Shown: positions 9,983-18,118 of the stretch, piece after piece | Layout: every line of letters starts with the position of its first letter | Position numbering within the stretch: position 1 is the first letter of the stretch | DNA from: DASZTU01 sp035493835 | GTDB taxonomy: Bacteria > Pseudomonadota > Alphaproteobacteria > Rhizobiales > Devosiaceae | Direction of reading: 5' to 3' | DNA: 64,000 bases | Assembly (NCBI GenBank): GCA_035493835.1 | Contig: DATJHO010000093.1 | Location: forward strand, 1 to 64,000 | The notes under the pieces: model-generated | The model's input: the letters and a program-made list of their open reading frames with translations, nothing else | Told to the model about the DNA's origin: nothing | Databases searched by the model: none | Made by a program: the position numbers and the translations under genes

Positions 9983-10933
9983 TCAAACTTTCCTCAATGC
10001 CACCGACTCGACCACATGGCTCGAGCCCTTGCGCAGGATGAGATCGGCGCGGCTGCGGGTCGGCAGGATGTTCTGCAGCAGGTTGGGGCGGTTTATGGTG
10101 TCCCAGACCCAACGGCCAAAGGTCTTTGCCTCCTCCTCGCTCATCATCGAGAAGCGGTGGAAGAACGATTTCGGGTCGGCGAACGCCGTTTCGCGCAGCC
10201 TGAAGAAGCGTTCGAGAAACCACTGGGCGAGGTCGGCCTCGGAGGCATCGATATAGATGGAGAAATCGAGGAAGTCGGAGGCAAAGAGGATCGGCTTGCC
10301 GTCGCGCGGCAGCTGGCCGGGCTGCAGGATGTTGAGGCCCTCGACGATGAGGATGTCAGGCCGGTCGATGACCAGCTGCTCGCCCGGAACGATGTCGTAG
10401 ACGAGGTGCGAATAGACCGGCGCCGAAACATTCGTCTTGCCCGATTTGATGTCGGCAAGAAAACCGAGAAAGCGCGTCCGGTCATAGCTCTCGGGAAAGC
10501 CCTTGCGGTTCATGATACCGCGCTTTTCGAGCTCGGCGTTGGGATAGAGGAAGCCGTCGGTCGTCACCAGATCGACCTTGGGCGAGGTTTTCCAGCGCTG
10601 CAGCAGGGCGGTGAGGATGCGCGCCGTAGTGGATTTGCCCACAGCGACCGAGCCGGCGACGCCGATGATATAGGGCACCTTGCGGTCCTCGGTGCCGAGG
10701 AACCGGGTCGAGGCCGAGTGAAGCGTCTGCGCCGCCTCCACATAGAGCGACAAGAGCCGGGTAAGCGGCAGGTAGATTTCCTCCGCCTCCTCGAACGAAA
10801 TCGGATCGTTGAGGGTTTTCAGCCGCGCCACATCCTCGGCGGTGAGCGTCATCTGCTCGCCGTCCCGGTAATGCGACCACTCGGCCTTGGTGAAGTGGTG
10901 ATACGGGGCGAGATCGAATTGGGAGTCGGCCAA
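9983..10933 (-). CDS. coaA: Pantothenate kinase, type I
   Basis: A 316-residue enzyme that phosphorylates pantothenate, the first step of coenzyme A synthesis. The P-loop GVAGSVAVGKST is at about 91-102. The QFDLAPYHHFTKAEW N-terminus and the YDIVPGEQLVIDRPDILIVE region are characteristic of bacterial type I CoaA. The start is TTG at 10933 with AAGGA 7 bases upstream. It lies 3 bases behind hisE and is probably the last gene of the hisA-hisF-hisE-coaA unit. Confidence 0.95.
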   Translation of the reverse strand: MADSQFDLAPYHHFTKAEWSHYRDGEQMTLTAEDVARLKTLNDPISFEEAEEIYLPLTRLLSLYVEAAQTLHSASTRFLGTEDRKVPYIIGVAGSVAVGKSTTARILTALLQRWKTSPKVDLVTTDGFLYPNAELEKRGIMNRKGFPESYDRTRFLGFLADIKSGKTNVSAPVYSHLVYDIVPGEQLVIDRPDILIVEGLNILQPGQLPRDGKPILFASDFLDFSIYIDASEADLAQWFLERFFRLRETAFADPKSFFHRFSMMSEEEAKTFGRWVWDTINRPNLLQNILPTRSRADLILRKGSSHVVESVALRKV

Positions 10934-10936
10934 GAT

Positions 10937-11257
10937 TCAGTCCTTCGGGCGGCTGGCTTTTTCGGCGAGGCCGGATTGTGCGGTACGGCTCTCGAGTTCG
11001 GCCATCACCTGATCCAGCTCGACGCCCGAGGCGCGGAGCAGCACGAGCAGGTGGTAGAGCACGTCCCCCGCCTCCTTGGCGAGTTCGTCCTGCTTGCCGG
11101 CAACGGCGGCGATGGCGGCTTCCACCGCCTCCTCGCCAAGTTTTTGGGCGCATTTCTCGACGCCGCGGGAGAGGAGCTTTGCGGTGTAGCTCTCCTCGGG
11201 CGAGGCGCTGGCACGGATCGCGACACGCGCGGCGAGGTCCTCAAGGGAAAAGCTCAC
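10937..11257 (-). CDS. hisE: Phosphoribosyl-ATP pyrophosphatase
   Basis: A 106-residue MazG-fold hydrolase that converts phosphoribosyl-ATP to phosphoribosyl-AMP in histidine synthesis. The helices with SYTAKLLSRGVEKCAQKLGE, EEAVEAAIAA and KEAGDVLYHLLVLL carry the acidic metal-binding residues typical of HisE. It is separate from HisI, as is usual in alphaproteobacteria. The start is GTG at 11257 with a GGAGAG upstream. It is flanked by hisF (18-base gap) and coaA (3-base gap). Confidence 0.95.
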   Translation of the reverse strand: MSFSLEDLAARVAIRASASPEESYTAKLLSRGVEKCAQKLGEEAVEAAIAAVAGKQDELAKEAGDVLYHLLVLLRASGVELDQVMAELESRTAQSGLAEKASRPKD

Positions 11258-11275
11258 GGGGCTCTCTCCAGTTTC

Positions 11276-12106
11276 TTACAGCGTAAGCGGGATAGCGGTC
11301 GTTCCCGCGCGAAGATCGCTGTCGTGGCGCATCGGAATGCCGTGCGCCTCGAGATACGCCTTCGCTTCGGGGATAGTATAGGTGCCGAAATGGAAGATCG
11401 AGGCGGCGAGCACGGCGCTCGCATGCCCCTCTTTGACGCCTGCCACCAGATCGTCGAGATTGCCGACGCCGCCCGAGGCGATCACCGGCACGTGCACGCT
11501 GTCGGCAATGGTGCGGGTGAGTTCGAGGTCGAAGCCGGATTTGGTGCCGTCGCGATCCATCGAGGTCACCAGCAATTCCCCCGCGCCGCGCTCGACCGAA
11601 CGCACCGCGAACTCGATGGCATCGATCCCGGTCGCGGTACGGCCACCATGGGTGAAAATCTCCCAGGCGCTGACATTGGCGCCGCCGGGCGCACGGGTCT
11701 GCCGGCGCCGCGCATCGACGGAAACCACGATGCACTGGTCGCCGAATTTGTCCGCCGCGCGCGACACGAAGTCCGGATCGTTCACCGCCGCGGTATTGAT
11801 CGAAACCTTGTCGGCGCCCGCGAGCAGGAGTTTTCGGATATCTTCGACGGTGCGAATGCCGCCGCCGACGGTCACCGGCATGAAGCAATGCTCAGCGGTG
11901 CGCGCCACCACGTCGAAAATGGTTTCCCGGTCTTCGCTGCTCGCGGTGATGTCGAGGAAGCAGAGTTCGTCGGCGCCGGCCGCGTCATAGGCAATCGCCG
12001 CCTCGACGGGATCGCCGGCATCGCGCAGGTCGACGAATTGCACGCCCTTGACCACGCGGCCGTCCTTCACGTCGAGGCAGGGGATGAGTCTGGTCTTCAG
12101 CGTCAC
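11276..12106 (-). CDS. hisF: Imidazole glycerol phosphate synthase, cyclase subunit
   Basis: A 276-residue TIM barrel that with HisH makes imidazole glycerol phosphate and AICAR from PRFAR and ammonia. It begins TLKTRLIPCLDVKDGRVVKG, whose Asp is one catalytic residue; the second catalytic Asp lies in LLVTSMDRDGTKSGFD. I place the start at GTG 12106, where family members begin; AAGGA lies 9 bases upstream. An in-frame ATG at 12172 would add 22 atypical residues. The C-terminal tail (RHDSDLRAGTTAIPLTL) is somewhat longer than in short homologues. Confidence 0.95.
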   Translation of the reverse strand: MTLKTRLIPCLDVKDGRVVKGVQFVDLRDAGDPVEAAIAYDAAGADELCFLDITASSEDRETIFDVVARTAEHCFMPVTVGGGIRTVEDIRKLLLAGADKVSINTAAVNDPDFVSRAADKFGDQCIVVSVDARRRQTRAPGGANVSAWEIFTHGGRTATGIDAIEFAVRSVERGAGELLVTSMDRDGTKSGFDLELTRTIADSVHVPVIASGGVGNLDDLVAGVKEGHASAVLAASIFHFGTYTIPEAKAYLEAHGIPMRHDSDLRAGTTAIPLTL

Positions 12107-12182
12107 GGGCGAGATTCCTTCGCGTTCACCAGGGCCGTTCATCGTTTCAAGGAAACGCCGAACGATCTTCACATCTTCATAG

Positions 12183-12236
12183 TGTCGCGCTTCCGAGCCG
12201 GAAAAGCGGTAGCCACTTTTCCTGGAAGCGCTTTCA
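12183..12236 (-). repeat. Family E repeat, copy 1 (minus orientation)
   Basis: Read on the minus strand this reads GCGCTTCCAGGAAAAGTGG, then TTTTCCGG and GGAAGCGCGACA. It matches the element at 21869-21923 over about 50 bp with few differences. It is an imperfect palindrome and lies between the membrane-protein gene and hisF. Confidence 0.7.
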
Positions 12237-12281
12237 GTCTGGCTTAGCCCGCTCGGAAACTACCGGCAAGCCACAGGCAGC

Positions 12282-12602
12282 TCATGGCGTCGTCCGCTGG
12301 GCCCGCCACCAGATCGACCGGTGGATGAAAACCGCTACGGCCAAGATCACTAGCGCGATGCCGCCCAGGGGCAGGCTCACCAGCGACAGCCAGCCCATGA
12401 CGCCCATCGTATAGAGCAAATCGCCCCAATCCTTGCCCGCCACGACGCAGGGATGAACGCCGCCCTCATCGAGGGCGCAGCCATTGGCATCCGCGATCAG
12501 GCCGGCGCCAAGCACCGAGACGACCGGCAGCAGGGCGACAACGGCGATGGCAATGAACGCCACCAGGTAGGGCAACCAGGGGAAGCGGGCGCGCCCGTTC
12601 AC
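12282..12602 (-). CDS. Small membrane protein embedded in his operon
   Basis: A 106-residue protein with two hydrophobic segments (about 9-37 and 65-92) separated by a loop containing two cysteines (NGCALDEGGVHPCVV), which may form a periplasmic disulphide. The ATG overlaps the hisA stop, so it is translationally coupled to hisA. I do not recognise a named family. Similar small membrane proteins within rhizobial his operons exist, but no function is established. Confidence 0.75.
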   Translation of the reverse strand: MNGRARFPWLPYLVAFIAIAVVALLPVVSVLGAGLIADANGCALDEGGVHPCVVAGKDWGDLLYTMGVMGWLSLVSLPLGGIALVILAVAVFIHRSIWWRAQRTTP

Positions 12603-13333
12603 GCCGTCCTGCCTTTGAGCAGCGCCAATGCTTCACGTGAATCAATTCGGCCGTCATAGAGGGCGCGGCCGGAGATAGCGCCTTCGAGCACCCGCGCATC
12701 CGGCTCGGTCATCCGGCGGATGTCGGCCATCGAGGCGAGCCCGCCGGAGGCGATGACGGGGATGGAGACGGCACGGGCGAGCGTCAGCGTCGATTCCCAA
12801 TTGATGCCCGTCAGGATCCCGTCGCGGTCGATATCGGTATAGATGATCGCCGCGACCCCTGCGCCTTCGAAGCGCCTGGCGAGATCAATCACGTCAAGTT
12901 CGGAGGTCTCGGCCCAGCCTTCGACGGCAACCTTGCCGCCGCGCGCATCGATCCCGACCGCGACCCGCCCGGGAAACTTCTTCGCCGCCTCCTTGACCAG
13001 CGCCGGATCACGCACGGCGATGGTACCGAGGATAACCCGGGCGAGGCCCTTTTCCAGCCAGCCCTCGACATGGGCGATCGAGCGGATGCCGCCGCCGAGC
13101 TGCACCGGGAAGTTTACCGTTTTGAGAATGGCTTCGACGGCCGCGCCATTGACGCTCTCACCGGCAAAAGCGCCGTTGAGATCGACGACGTGCAGGTACT
13201 CAAAACCCTGTTCCTCAAAGCTTTTCGCCTGCGCGGCGGGGGAATCGTTGAAGACCGTCGCCTGCGCCATGTCGCCGAGTTTCAGGCGCACGCACTGGCC
13301 GTCCTTGAGGTCGATGGCAGGGAAAAGGATCAT
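12599..13333 (-). CDS. hisA: Phosphoribosylformimino-AICAR ribotide isomerase
   Basis: A 244-residue TIM barrel that isomerises ProFAR to PRFAR. The N-terminal MILFPAIDLKDGQCVRL contains the catalytic Asp. VPVQLGGGIRS-like phosphate-binding sequence appears near residue 78 and TDIDRDGILTG near 167 carries the second catalytic Asp. A parS-like palindrome (12629-12644) lies inside its 3' coding end. Downstream the gene overlaps the small membrane protein by 4 bases; upstream a family C repeat separates it from hisH. Confidence 0.96.
   Translation of the reverse strand: MILFPAIDLKDGQCVRLKLGDMAQATVFNDSPAAQAKSFEEQGFEYLHVVDLNGAFAGESVNGAAVEAILKTVNFPVQLGGGIRSIAHVEGWLEKGLARVILGTIAVRDPALVKEAAKKFPGRVAVGIDARGGKVAVEGWAETSELDVIDLARRFEGAGVAAIIYTDIDRDGILTGINWESTLTLARAVSIPVIASGGLASMADIRRMTEPDARVLEGAISGRALYDGRIDSREALALLKGRTA
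12629..12644. promoter_or_regulatory. parS-like site 1
   Basis: TGCTTCACGTGAATCA matches the ParB consensus TGTTTCACGTGAAACA at 14 of 16 positions. It lies within the hisA coding sequence, about 19 kb from parAB. Confidence 0.55.
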
Positions 13334-13339
13334 TGCAGT

Positions 13340-13456
13340 GCCCCCTCATCCGGCGCTTCGCGCCACCTTCTCCCGCGAGGGGAGAAGGAAGAAAGGGAGC
13401 CACGAACTTCCCTCTCCCCTTGTGGGAGAGGGTGCCGGCAGGCGGGTGAGGGGGGC
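13340..13456. repeat. Family C intergenic repeat (copy 3)
   Basis: A compound GC-rich element between hisH and hisA. CCCCCTCATCCGGCGCTTCG and the later GGCGGGTGAGGGG form the outer arms. Inside are CCTTCTCCCGCGAGGGGAGA and CCCTCTCCCCTTGTGGGAGA hairpins. It splits the his genes into two close-packed groups and could act in transcript processing. Confidence 0.65.
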
Positions 13457-13457
13457 A

Positions 13458-14114
13458 TCACGGCTTCCACCGCAAGAAATTCCGGATCAGCCCAAGGCCC
13501 AGGGCCTGGCTCTTTTCGGGATGGAACTGGGTGCCGAACAGATTGTCGCGGCCAACCGCTGCCGTGACCGGGCCGCCGTAATCAGCGGTCGCGACCAGCG
13601 TTTCGGGCTCGGCAGCGGCGAGGTGATAGGAGTGGACGAAATAGGCGTGCAGCCCTTCCGGCCCGTCCGAAAGGCTTTCCAGTAGCTTGTGCGGCTGGCG
13701 GAAGGTCAGCGTGTTCCAGCCCATGTGCGGCACTTTCAGCGCCGGATCGGCGGGCTCCAGCAGTTTTACGTCGCCGGCGATCCAGCCAAGGCCTTCGTGC
13801 ACGCCCTTTTCGAGGCCGCGCGCCGCCATCAGCTGCATGCCGACGCAGATGCCGAGAAACGGCACACCGCCCCGGATTACCCGCTCCTCTAGCGCCTCGC
13901 GCATGCCGGTGACGGCGAGCAACCCCGCCCGGCAATCGGCGAAGGCGCCGACGCCCGGCAGCACCACGCGGTCGGCGCGGCGGACGAGGTCCGCGTCGGA
14001 AGTAACGGCGATCGTCGTCGGCAGGGCCAGTTCGGCCACTTCGCGCTCAAATGCCTTGGCGGCGGAGCGCAGATTGCCGGAGCCGTAATCGATGATGGCG
14101 ACAGTTTCGCTCAT
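13458..14114 (-). CDS. hisH: Imidazole glycerol phosphate synthase, glutamine amidotransferase subunit
   Basis: A 218-residue class I glutaminase that feeds ammonia to HisF. The nucleophile is Cys90 in PFLGICVGMQLM, and GTQFHPEKSQ near the C-terminus contains the catalytic His and Glu. The start MSETVAIIDYGSGNLRS is typical. The ATG overlaps the stop of the upstream DUF2628 gene (ATGA). Confidence 0.96.
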   Translation of the reverse strand: MSETVAIIDYGSGNLRSAAKAFEREVAELALPTTIAVTSDADLVRRADRVVLPGVGAFADCRAGLLAVTGMREALEERVIRGGVPFLGICVGMQLMAARGLEKGVHEGLGWIAGDVKLLEPADPALKVPHMGWNTLTFRQPHKLLESLSDGPEGLHAYFVHSYHLAAAEPETLVATADYGGPVTAAVGRDNLFGTQFHPEKSQALGLGLIRNFLRWKP

Positions 14115-14467
14115 GGGGTCGGCCGGCTCCTGATACCCTCGAGTTCGGCAAGATCCGCGCCAGGCGCGATCACTTCGGTGCGGTAGTTCCAGCCCCGGCG
14201 GCGCAACCCGGCGCGACGGAAGGCGGGCGCCTCAAAGCCGATCCAGATCGCGAGGAGCGCGTAGACGAGCACCCCGGCCTCCCCGCCAAACGTCCTGCTC
14301 AAGGCAAACAGCGCCATCAGCAGCAGGATATAGGCGATCAGCTCCAGCCACAGCCCGTGCACGACGGCAAAGACCGGCGGCAGCAGCGCGGCCAGCCACG
14401 AAAACCGGTCGGGCACAACTCGCGGCCCATCGGTCACCTGTTTGTCGAAGACGGCATAGATTGTCAT
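14111..14467 (-). CDS. DUF2628-like small membrane protein
   Basis: A 118-residue protein starting MTIYAVFDKQVTDGP, with hydrophobic segments at about 24-60 and 68-85 and a C-terminal soluble tail. The start and the FSWLAALLPPVFAVVHGLWLE segment resemble DUF2628 proteins, which in rhizobia are often found between hisB and hisH. An in-frame ATG at 14536 would add 23 atypical residues. The stop overlaps hisH by 4 bases, so the two are coupled. Function is unknown. Confidence 0.72.
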   Translation of the reverse strand: MTIYAVFDKQVTDGPRVVPDRFSWLAALLPPVFAVVHGLWLELIAYILLLMALFALSRTFGGEAGVLVYALLAIWIGFEAPAFRRAGLRRRGWNYRTEVIAPGADLAELEGIRSRPTP

Positions 14468-14585
14468 CGGGTTTTCCGGGCGTTCGTCCCATCGCCATAA
14501 AACAAAACGTTGGTACTGGGAAGCCAGCCGCTTCACGGCGACTCAACGCGCACAGCGCCCGGAAAGGGTCCAACCCCCTCCACCT

Positions 14586-14688
14586 CGTCATCCCCGGGCT
14601 TGACCCCGGGGACCCACGAAGCCCCGCGCCATACTGTTGCGGCACTGGCCGATCATCATGGGTGGCCGGGTCAAGCCCGGCCATGACG
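14586..14688. repeat. Family A palindromic intergenic element (copy 2)
   Basis: Two imperfect palindromes, CCCCGGGCTTGACCCCGGGG and GGCCGGGTCAAGCCCGGCC, flank a variable middle; the ends CGTCAT and CATGACG are complementary. It lies between hisB and the DUF2628 gene. Confidence 0.8.
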
Positions 14689-14754
14689 GGGGAGAGGGGA
14701 GTGGCTAAGGAACGTCTGCGGAGATGAGAGATGAGGCCTACCCTTAAGACGTTT

Positions 14755-15342
14755 TCAGAGCGTCCCCTTGGTCGACGGGATCCTGTCCGCTGCGCGAGGA
14801 TCAATTTCGACGGCATCACGCAGGGCCCGCGCAAGCGCCTTGAAGGCGCTTTCGGCGATATGGTGGTTGTTGTCGCCATAAAAGGTCTCGACGTGGAGCG
14901 TGACGCCCGCGTTCATGGCGAAGGCCTGAAACCACTCCTGGAAGAGTTCGGTGTCCATCTCGCCCACCTTGTCGCGGGTGAATTCCACCTTCCAGACCAG
15001 GAACGGCCGGCCGGAGACATCGATGGCGGCGCGGGTGAGAGTGCCGTCCATGGGCAGGTCGGCGGAGGCGTACCGGCGAATGCCCTTCTTGTCGCCGAGC
15101 GCTTCCTTTATGGCCTGGCCGATGGCGATGCCAACATCCTCGGCGGTGTGGTGGAAGTCTATGTGGAGGTCGCCCTTGGCCCTCACCGTCATGTCGATCA
15201 GCGAATGCCGCGACAATTGGTCCAGCATGTGGTCGAGAAAGCCAATGCCGGTCGCCATGTCGTGCTTGCCGGTGCCATCGAGGTCTAGTTCGATCACGAT
15301 ATCGGTCTCGTTCGTCTTGCGGGCGATCCTGGCCTTGCGCAT
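14755..15342 (-). CDS. hisB: Imidazoleglycerol-phosphate dehydratase
   Basis: A 195-residue monofunctional dehydratase of histidine synthesis, without the phosphatase domain of enterobacterial HisB. Manganese-binding motifs are GIGFLDHMLDQLSRH near residue 40 and DFHHTAEDVGIAIG near residue 63, with a second HHIAESAFKAL set near residue 160. It is the first gene of the minus-strand his block and is divergent from hslV. About 290 bases containing a family A repeat separate it from the DUF2628-hisH pair. Confidence 0.96.
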   Translation of the reverse strand: MRKARIARKTNETDIVIELDLDGTGKHDMATGIGFLDHMLDQLSRHSLIDMTVRAKGDLHIDFHHTAEDVGIAIGQAIKEALGDKKGIRRYASADLPMDGTLTRAAIDVSGRPFLVWKVEFTRDKVGEMDTELFQEWFQAFAMNAGVTLHVETFYGDNNHHIAESAFKALARALRDAVEIDPRAADRIPSTKGTL

Positions 15343-15442
15343 GCTCTATTGCTCCGAATTCTTGATGGGCTGGCGTTAGCTGGGCGACTCCTTCCAGCTT
15401 GCCGTGCCGGCTCCCCGGGTGGCTAGGTGCTGATAACAGGCA

Positions 15443-15470
15443 TTGCATTTGGGCAACAGCACCCTAGATA
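15443..15470 (+). promoter_or_regulatory. Candidate promoter for hslV-GNAT-hslU
   Basis: TTGCAT and TAGATA are separated by 16 bases and lie about 25 bases before the hslV start. The CCCTAGATA sequence also resembles a heat-shock (sigma32) minus-10, but I see no matching CTTG minus-35 at the right distance. Confidence 0.35.
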
Positions 15471-15495
15471 CGGCTGAATTCTTTTGGAGTGTTGA

Positions 15496-16059
15496 ATGTC
15501 GAAGGACAATGAGTTCCCCGGATGGCATGGCACGACCATCGTAGCCGTGCGCAAGGGCGACAAGGTGGTGATCGCCGGCGACGGGCAGGTCTCGGTCGGC
15601 AATACCGTAATGAAGCATAATGCCAAGAAGGTGCGGCGCCTGTCCAACGGCAAGGTGATCGGCGGCTTTGCCGGCGCCACGGCCGATGCCTTCACCCTGT
15701 TCGAGCGGCTCGAAACCAAGCTCGAGCAATACCCCGAGCAGTTGATGCGGGCCGCGGTGGAACTGGCCAAGGACTGGCGCACCGATCGTTATCTCCGCCG
15801 GCTGGAGGCGATGATGATCGTCGCCGACAAGACCGATACGCTGGTTTTGACCGGCACCGGCGATGTGCTAACGCCCGATCATGGTGTGATCGCCATCGGC
15901 TCGGGCGGCAATTACGCGCAATCGGCGGCGCTGGCGCTGGCTGAAAATACCGAGCTCGACGCCGAGACCATTGCCCGCAAGGCAATGAAGATCGCCGCGG
16001 AGATCTGCATCTACACCAACGAGAACGTAACGCTCGAAGCGCTCGAGTCCGACAAGTGA
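15496..16059 (+). CDS. hslV: ATP-dependent protease subunit HslV (ClpQ)
   Basis: A 187-residue proteasome-like threonine protease. The propeptide runs to WHG, and processing exposes the catalytic Thr of the TTIVAVRKGDKVVIAGDGQV stretch. It forms a dodecamer that works with the HslU ATPase. GGAG lies about 7 bases before the ATG. The stop overlaps the start of the following acetyltransferase gene (GTGA), so the three genes form a tight operon. Confidence 0.97.
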   Translation: MSKDNEFPGWHGTTIVAVRKGDKVVIAGDGQVSVGNTVMKHNAKKVRRLSNGKVIGGFAGATADAFTLFERLETKLEQYPEQLMRAAVELAKDWRTDRYLRRLEAMMIVADKTDTLVLTGTGDVLTPDHGVIAIGSGGNYAQSAALALAENTELDAETIARKAMKIAAEICIYTNENVTLEALESDK

Positions 16060-16580
16060 ACTTTTCCGTACGGCGCCTCGGCGCGGACGATGCGGCGCTC
16101 TACCGCGATATCCGCCTGACGGCGCTCAGCGAAGAGCCCACAGCCTTCGGCAGCGATGTTGCGACCGAATCCGGGCAATCTCTGCGAGACTGGAGCGCCC
16201 GACTGGACCGGGTCTTCACCTTCGGCGCCTTTGACCGTGATGGCCTTCAAGGCACTGCCACGTACTTCCCGGAAGAACGCATGAAGCTCGCCCACCGCGG
16301 GATGGTGGTGGGGGTCTATGTTCGGCCACAGGTTCGCGGCCGTGGCGCCGCCCAGGCACTGTTCGCAACGCTGATCGCGGACGCGCAAACCAGGGTAAAG
16401 CAGCTCCACTTGTCGGTGACGGCCGGCAATGAAACCGCGAGACTGCTCTACGAGCGGATCGGGTTTCAGATCTACGGAACCGAACCGCGAGCCCTATATG
16501 TCGATGGACGTTACTATGACGAACATCTCATGATGCTGCCGCTCGATGGAGGGCAGCGGAAAGTGACAACTGATGAGTGA
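16056..16580 (+). CDS. GNAT-family N-acetyltransferase between hslV and hslU
   Basis: A 174-residue protein with GNAT features: an N-terminal SVRRLGADDAALYRDIRL segment, the acetyl-CoA loop RPQVRGRGAAQALF near residue 95 and a C-terminal NETARLLYERIGFQIYGTE region. The start is GTG at 16056, overlapping the hslV stop; its 3' end overlaps hslU by 8 bases. The substrate is unknown. The overlaps imply coupled expression with the protease. I have the impression that a GNAT gene in this position recurs in Hyphomicrobiales. Confidence 0.85.
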   Translation: MNFSVRRLGADDAALYRDIRLTALSEEPTAFGSDVATESGQSLRDWSARLDRVFTFGAFDRDGLQGTATYFPEERMKLAHRGMVVGVYVRPQVRGRGAAQALFATLIADAQTRVKQLHLSVTAGNETARLLYERIGFQIYGTEPRALYVDGRYYDEHLMMLPLDGGQRKVTTDE

Positions 16581-17889
16581 GACCAATTTTTCACCGCGCG
16601 AGATCGTTGCCGAACTCGACCGGTTCATCGTGGGCCAGGCCGATGCCAAGCGCGCCGTTGCCGTGGCGCTACGCAATCGCTGGCGGCGCCAGCAGCTCGA
16701 CGCGGATTTGCGCCGCGAGGTGACGCCCAAGAACATTTTGATGATCGGGCCAACGGGCGTCGGCAAGACCGAGATTTCGCGCCGCCTCGCCCGGCTCGCG
16801 CAGGCGCCGTTCCTCAAGGTCGAGGCGACCAAATTTACCGAGGTCGGCTATGTCGGGCGCGATGTCGAGCAGATCATCCGCGATTTGGTTGAGGTCGGCA
16901 TCGGCGTGCTCAAGGACAAGCAGCGGGTCGAGGTCGAGGCCAAGGCCCGGCAGAACGCCGAAGAGCGCATCCTCGACGCGCTGGTCGGCTCCTCGGCCTC
17001 CCCCTCCACCCGAGAGAGTTTTCGGCAAAAACTGCACGATCACGAGCTGGACGACCGCGAGGTCGAAATCGAGGTTTCACCCACCGCCGGCAGCGGCCAG
17101 CCCCTGTTCGAGATCCCGGGCGTGCCGGGCGCGAACATGGGGATGATCAACCTTTCCGAAATGCTCGGCAAGGCGATGGGCGGGCGCGGCGTCAAGCGCA
17201 AGGTCAAGGTGTCCGAGAGCTTTGAGCTGCTGCTCGCCGACGAAACCGACAAGCTGCTCGACCAGGAAGCGCTCCGGACCGATGCGGTCGAACTGGTGGA
17301 AAACCACGGCATCGTCTTCATCGACGAGATCGACAAGATCACCAACTCCGGCTTCCGCGGTGGCGCCGACGTTTCCCGCGAGGGCGTGCAGCGCGATCTG
17401 CTGCCGCTGATCGAGGGGACGACAGTTTCGACCAAATACGGGCCGATTAAGACCGACCACATCCTCTTCATTGCCTCGGGCGCGTTCGCCGTGAGCAAGC
17501 CCTCGGACCTCCTCCCCGAACTGCAGGGCCGGTTGCCTATCCGGGTCGAACTCAAGGCGCTCAAGCGCGAGGATCTGATCCGTATCCTCAACGACACCGA
17601 TGTCAGCCTTATCAAGCAATATGTGGCGCTGATGGCGACCGAGGGCGTTACGCTGGAATTCACCCAGGATGCGATCGAGGCGATCGCCGATGCGGCGGTG
17701 AAGGTCAACGACACGGTCGAAAACATCGGCGCCCGCCGGCTCTCGACGGTGATGGAGCGGCTGGTCGAGGAACTGTCGTTCGAGGCCCCGGACAAGGGCG
17801 GCCAGACGATCACCATCGACAAGGCCTATGTCGAAGGCAAGGTGGGGACCCTTGCCGGTGACGCGGACCTCAGCAAGTTCGTGCTGTAG
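16573..17889 (+). CDS. hslU: ATP-dependent protease ATPase subunit HslU (ClpY)
   Basis: A 438-residue AAA+ unfoldase that feeds substrates into HslV. Walker A is GPTGVGKTEISRRLA near residue 58 and Walker B is GIVFIDEIDKI near residue 252. The N-terminal FSPREIVAELDRFIVGQ and the C-terminal DLSKFVL, which docks into HslV, are canonical. Length matches the family (430-445). Confidence 0.97.
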   Translation: MSETNFSPREIVAELDRFIVGQADAKRAVAVALRNRWRRQQLDADLRREVTPKNILMIGPTGVGKTEISRRLARLAQAPFLKVEATKFTEVGYVGRDVEQIIRDLVEVGIGVLKDKQRVEVEAKARQNAEERILDALVGSSASPSTRESFRQKLHDHELDDREVEIEVSPTAGSGQPLFEIPGVPGANMGMINLSEMLGKAMGGRGVKRKVKVSESFELLLADETDKLLDQEALRTDAVELVENHGIVFIDEIDKITNSGFRGGADVSREGVQRDLLPLIEGTTVSTKYGPIKTDHILFIASGAFAVSKPSDLLPELQGRLPIRVELKALKREDLIRILNDTDVSLIKQYVALMATEGVTLEFTQDAIEAIADAAVKVNDTVENIGARRLSTVMERLVEELSFEAPDKGGQTITIDKAYVEGKVGTLAGDADLSKFVL

Positions 17890-17933
17890 CAGCCAATCAC
17901 AGCACCTGCACCGAATCGCATCCCTCTCCACAT

Positions 17934-18035
17934 CGTCATCCTCGGGCTAGACCCGGGGACCCATGCGGCCTTGCCAGTGCCAAAGTTGGACGTGGCGAGG
18001 CATCATGGGTGGCCGGGTCAAGCCCGGCCATGACG
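17934..18035. repeat. Family A palindromic intergenic element (copy 3)
   Basis: Left palindrome CTCGGGCTAGACCCGGGG is slightly degenerate; right palindrome GGCCGGGTCAAGCCCGGCC is perfect to consensus. The right half from GGCATCATGGGT to CATGACGAG is nearly identical to copy 4 at 47952. It lies between the convergent hslU and Xre genes. Confidence 0.8.
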
Positions 18036-18059
18036 AGGGGGAGCGCGGTTAATGTCCGG

Positions 18060-18097
18060 CCCTGCCCTCGTGGTTCGACAAAGCTCGCCGTGAGGGC
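18060..18097. repeat. Family D repeat fragment
   Basis: CGTGGTTCGACAAAGCTCGC followed by CGTGAGGGC resembles the CGTGGTTCGACAGGCTCACG element at 44251 and occurs in the same kind of intergenic space. It is a single half without an obvious partner. Confidence 0.5.
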
Positions 18098-18118
18098 TCC
18101 GCTGCCTTGTAAAAGCCC

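Noticed and set aside
10016..12247. A 743-codon plus-strand frame across coaA, hisE and hisF
   Set aside because: It crosses three conserved minus-strand genes, has no recognisable domain and has antisense-like composition.
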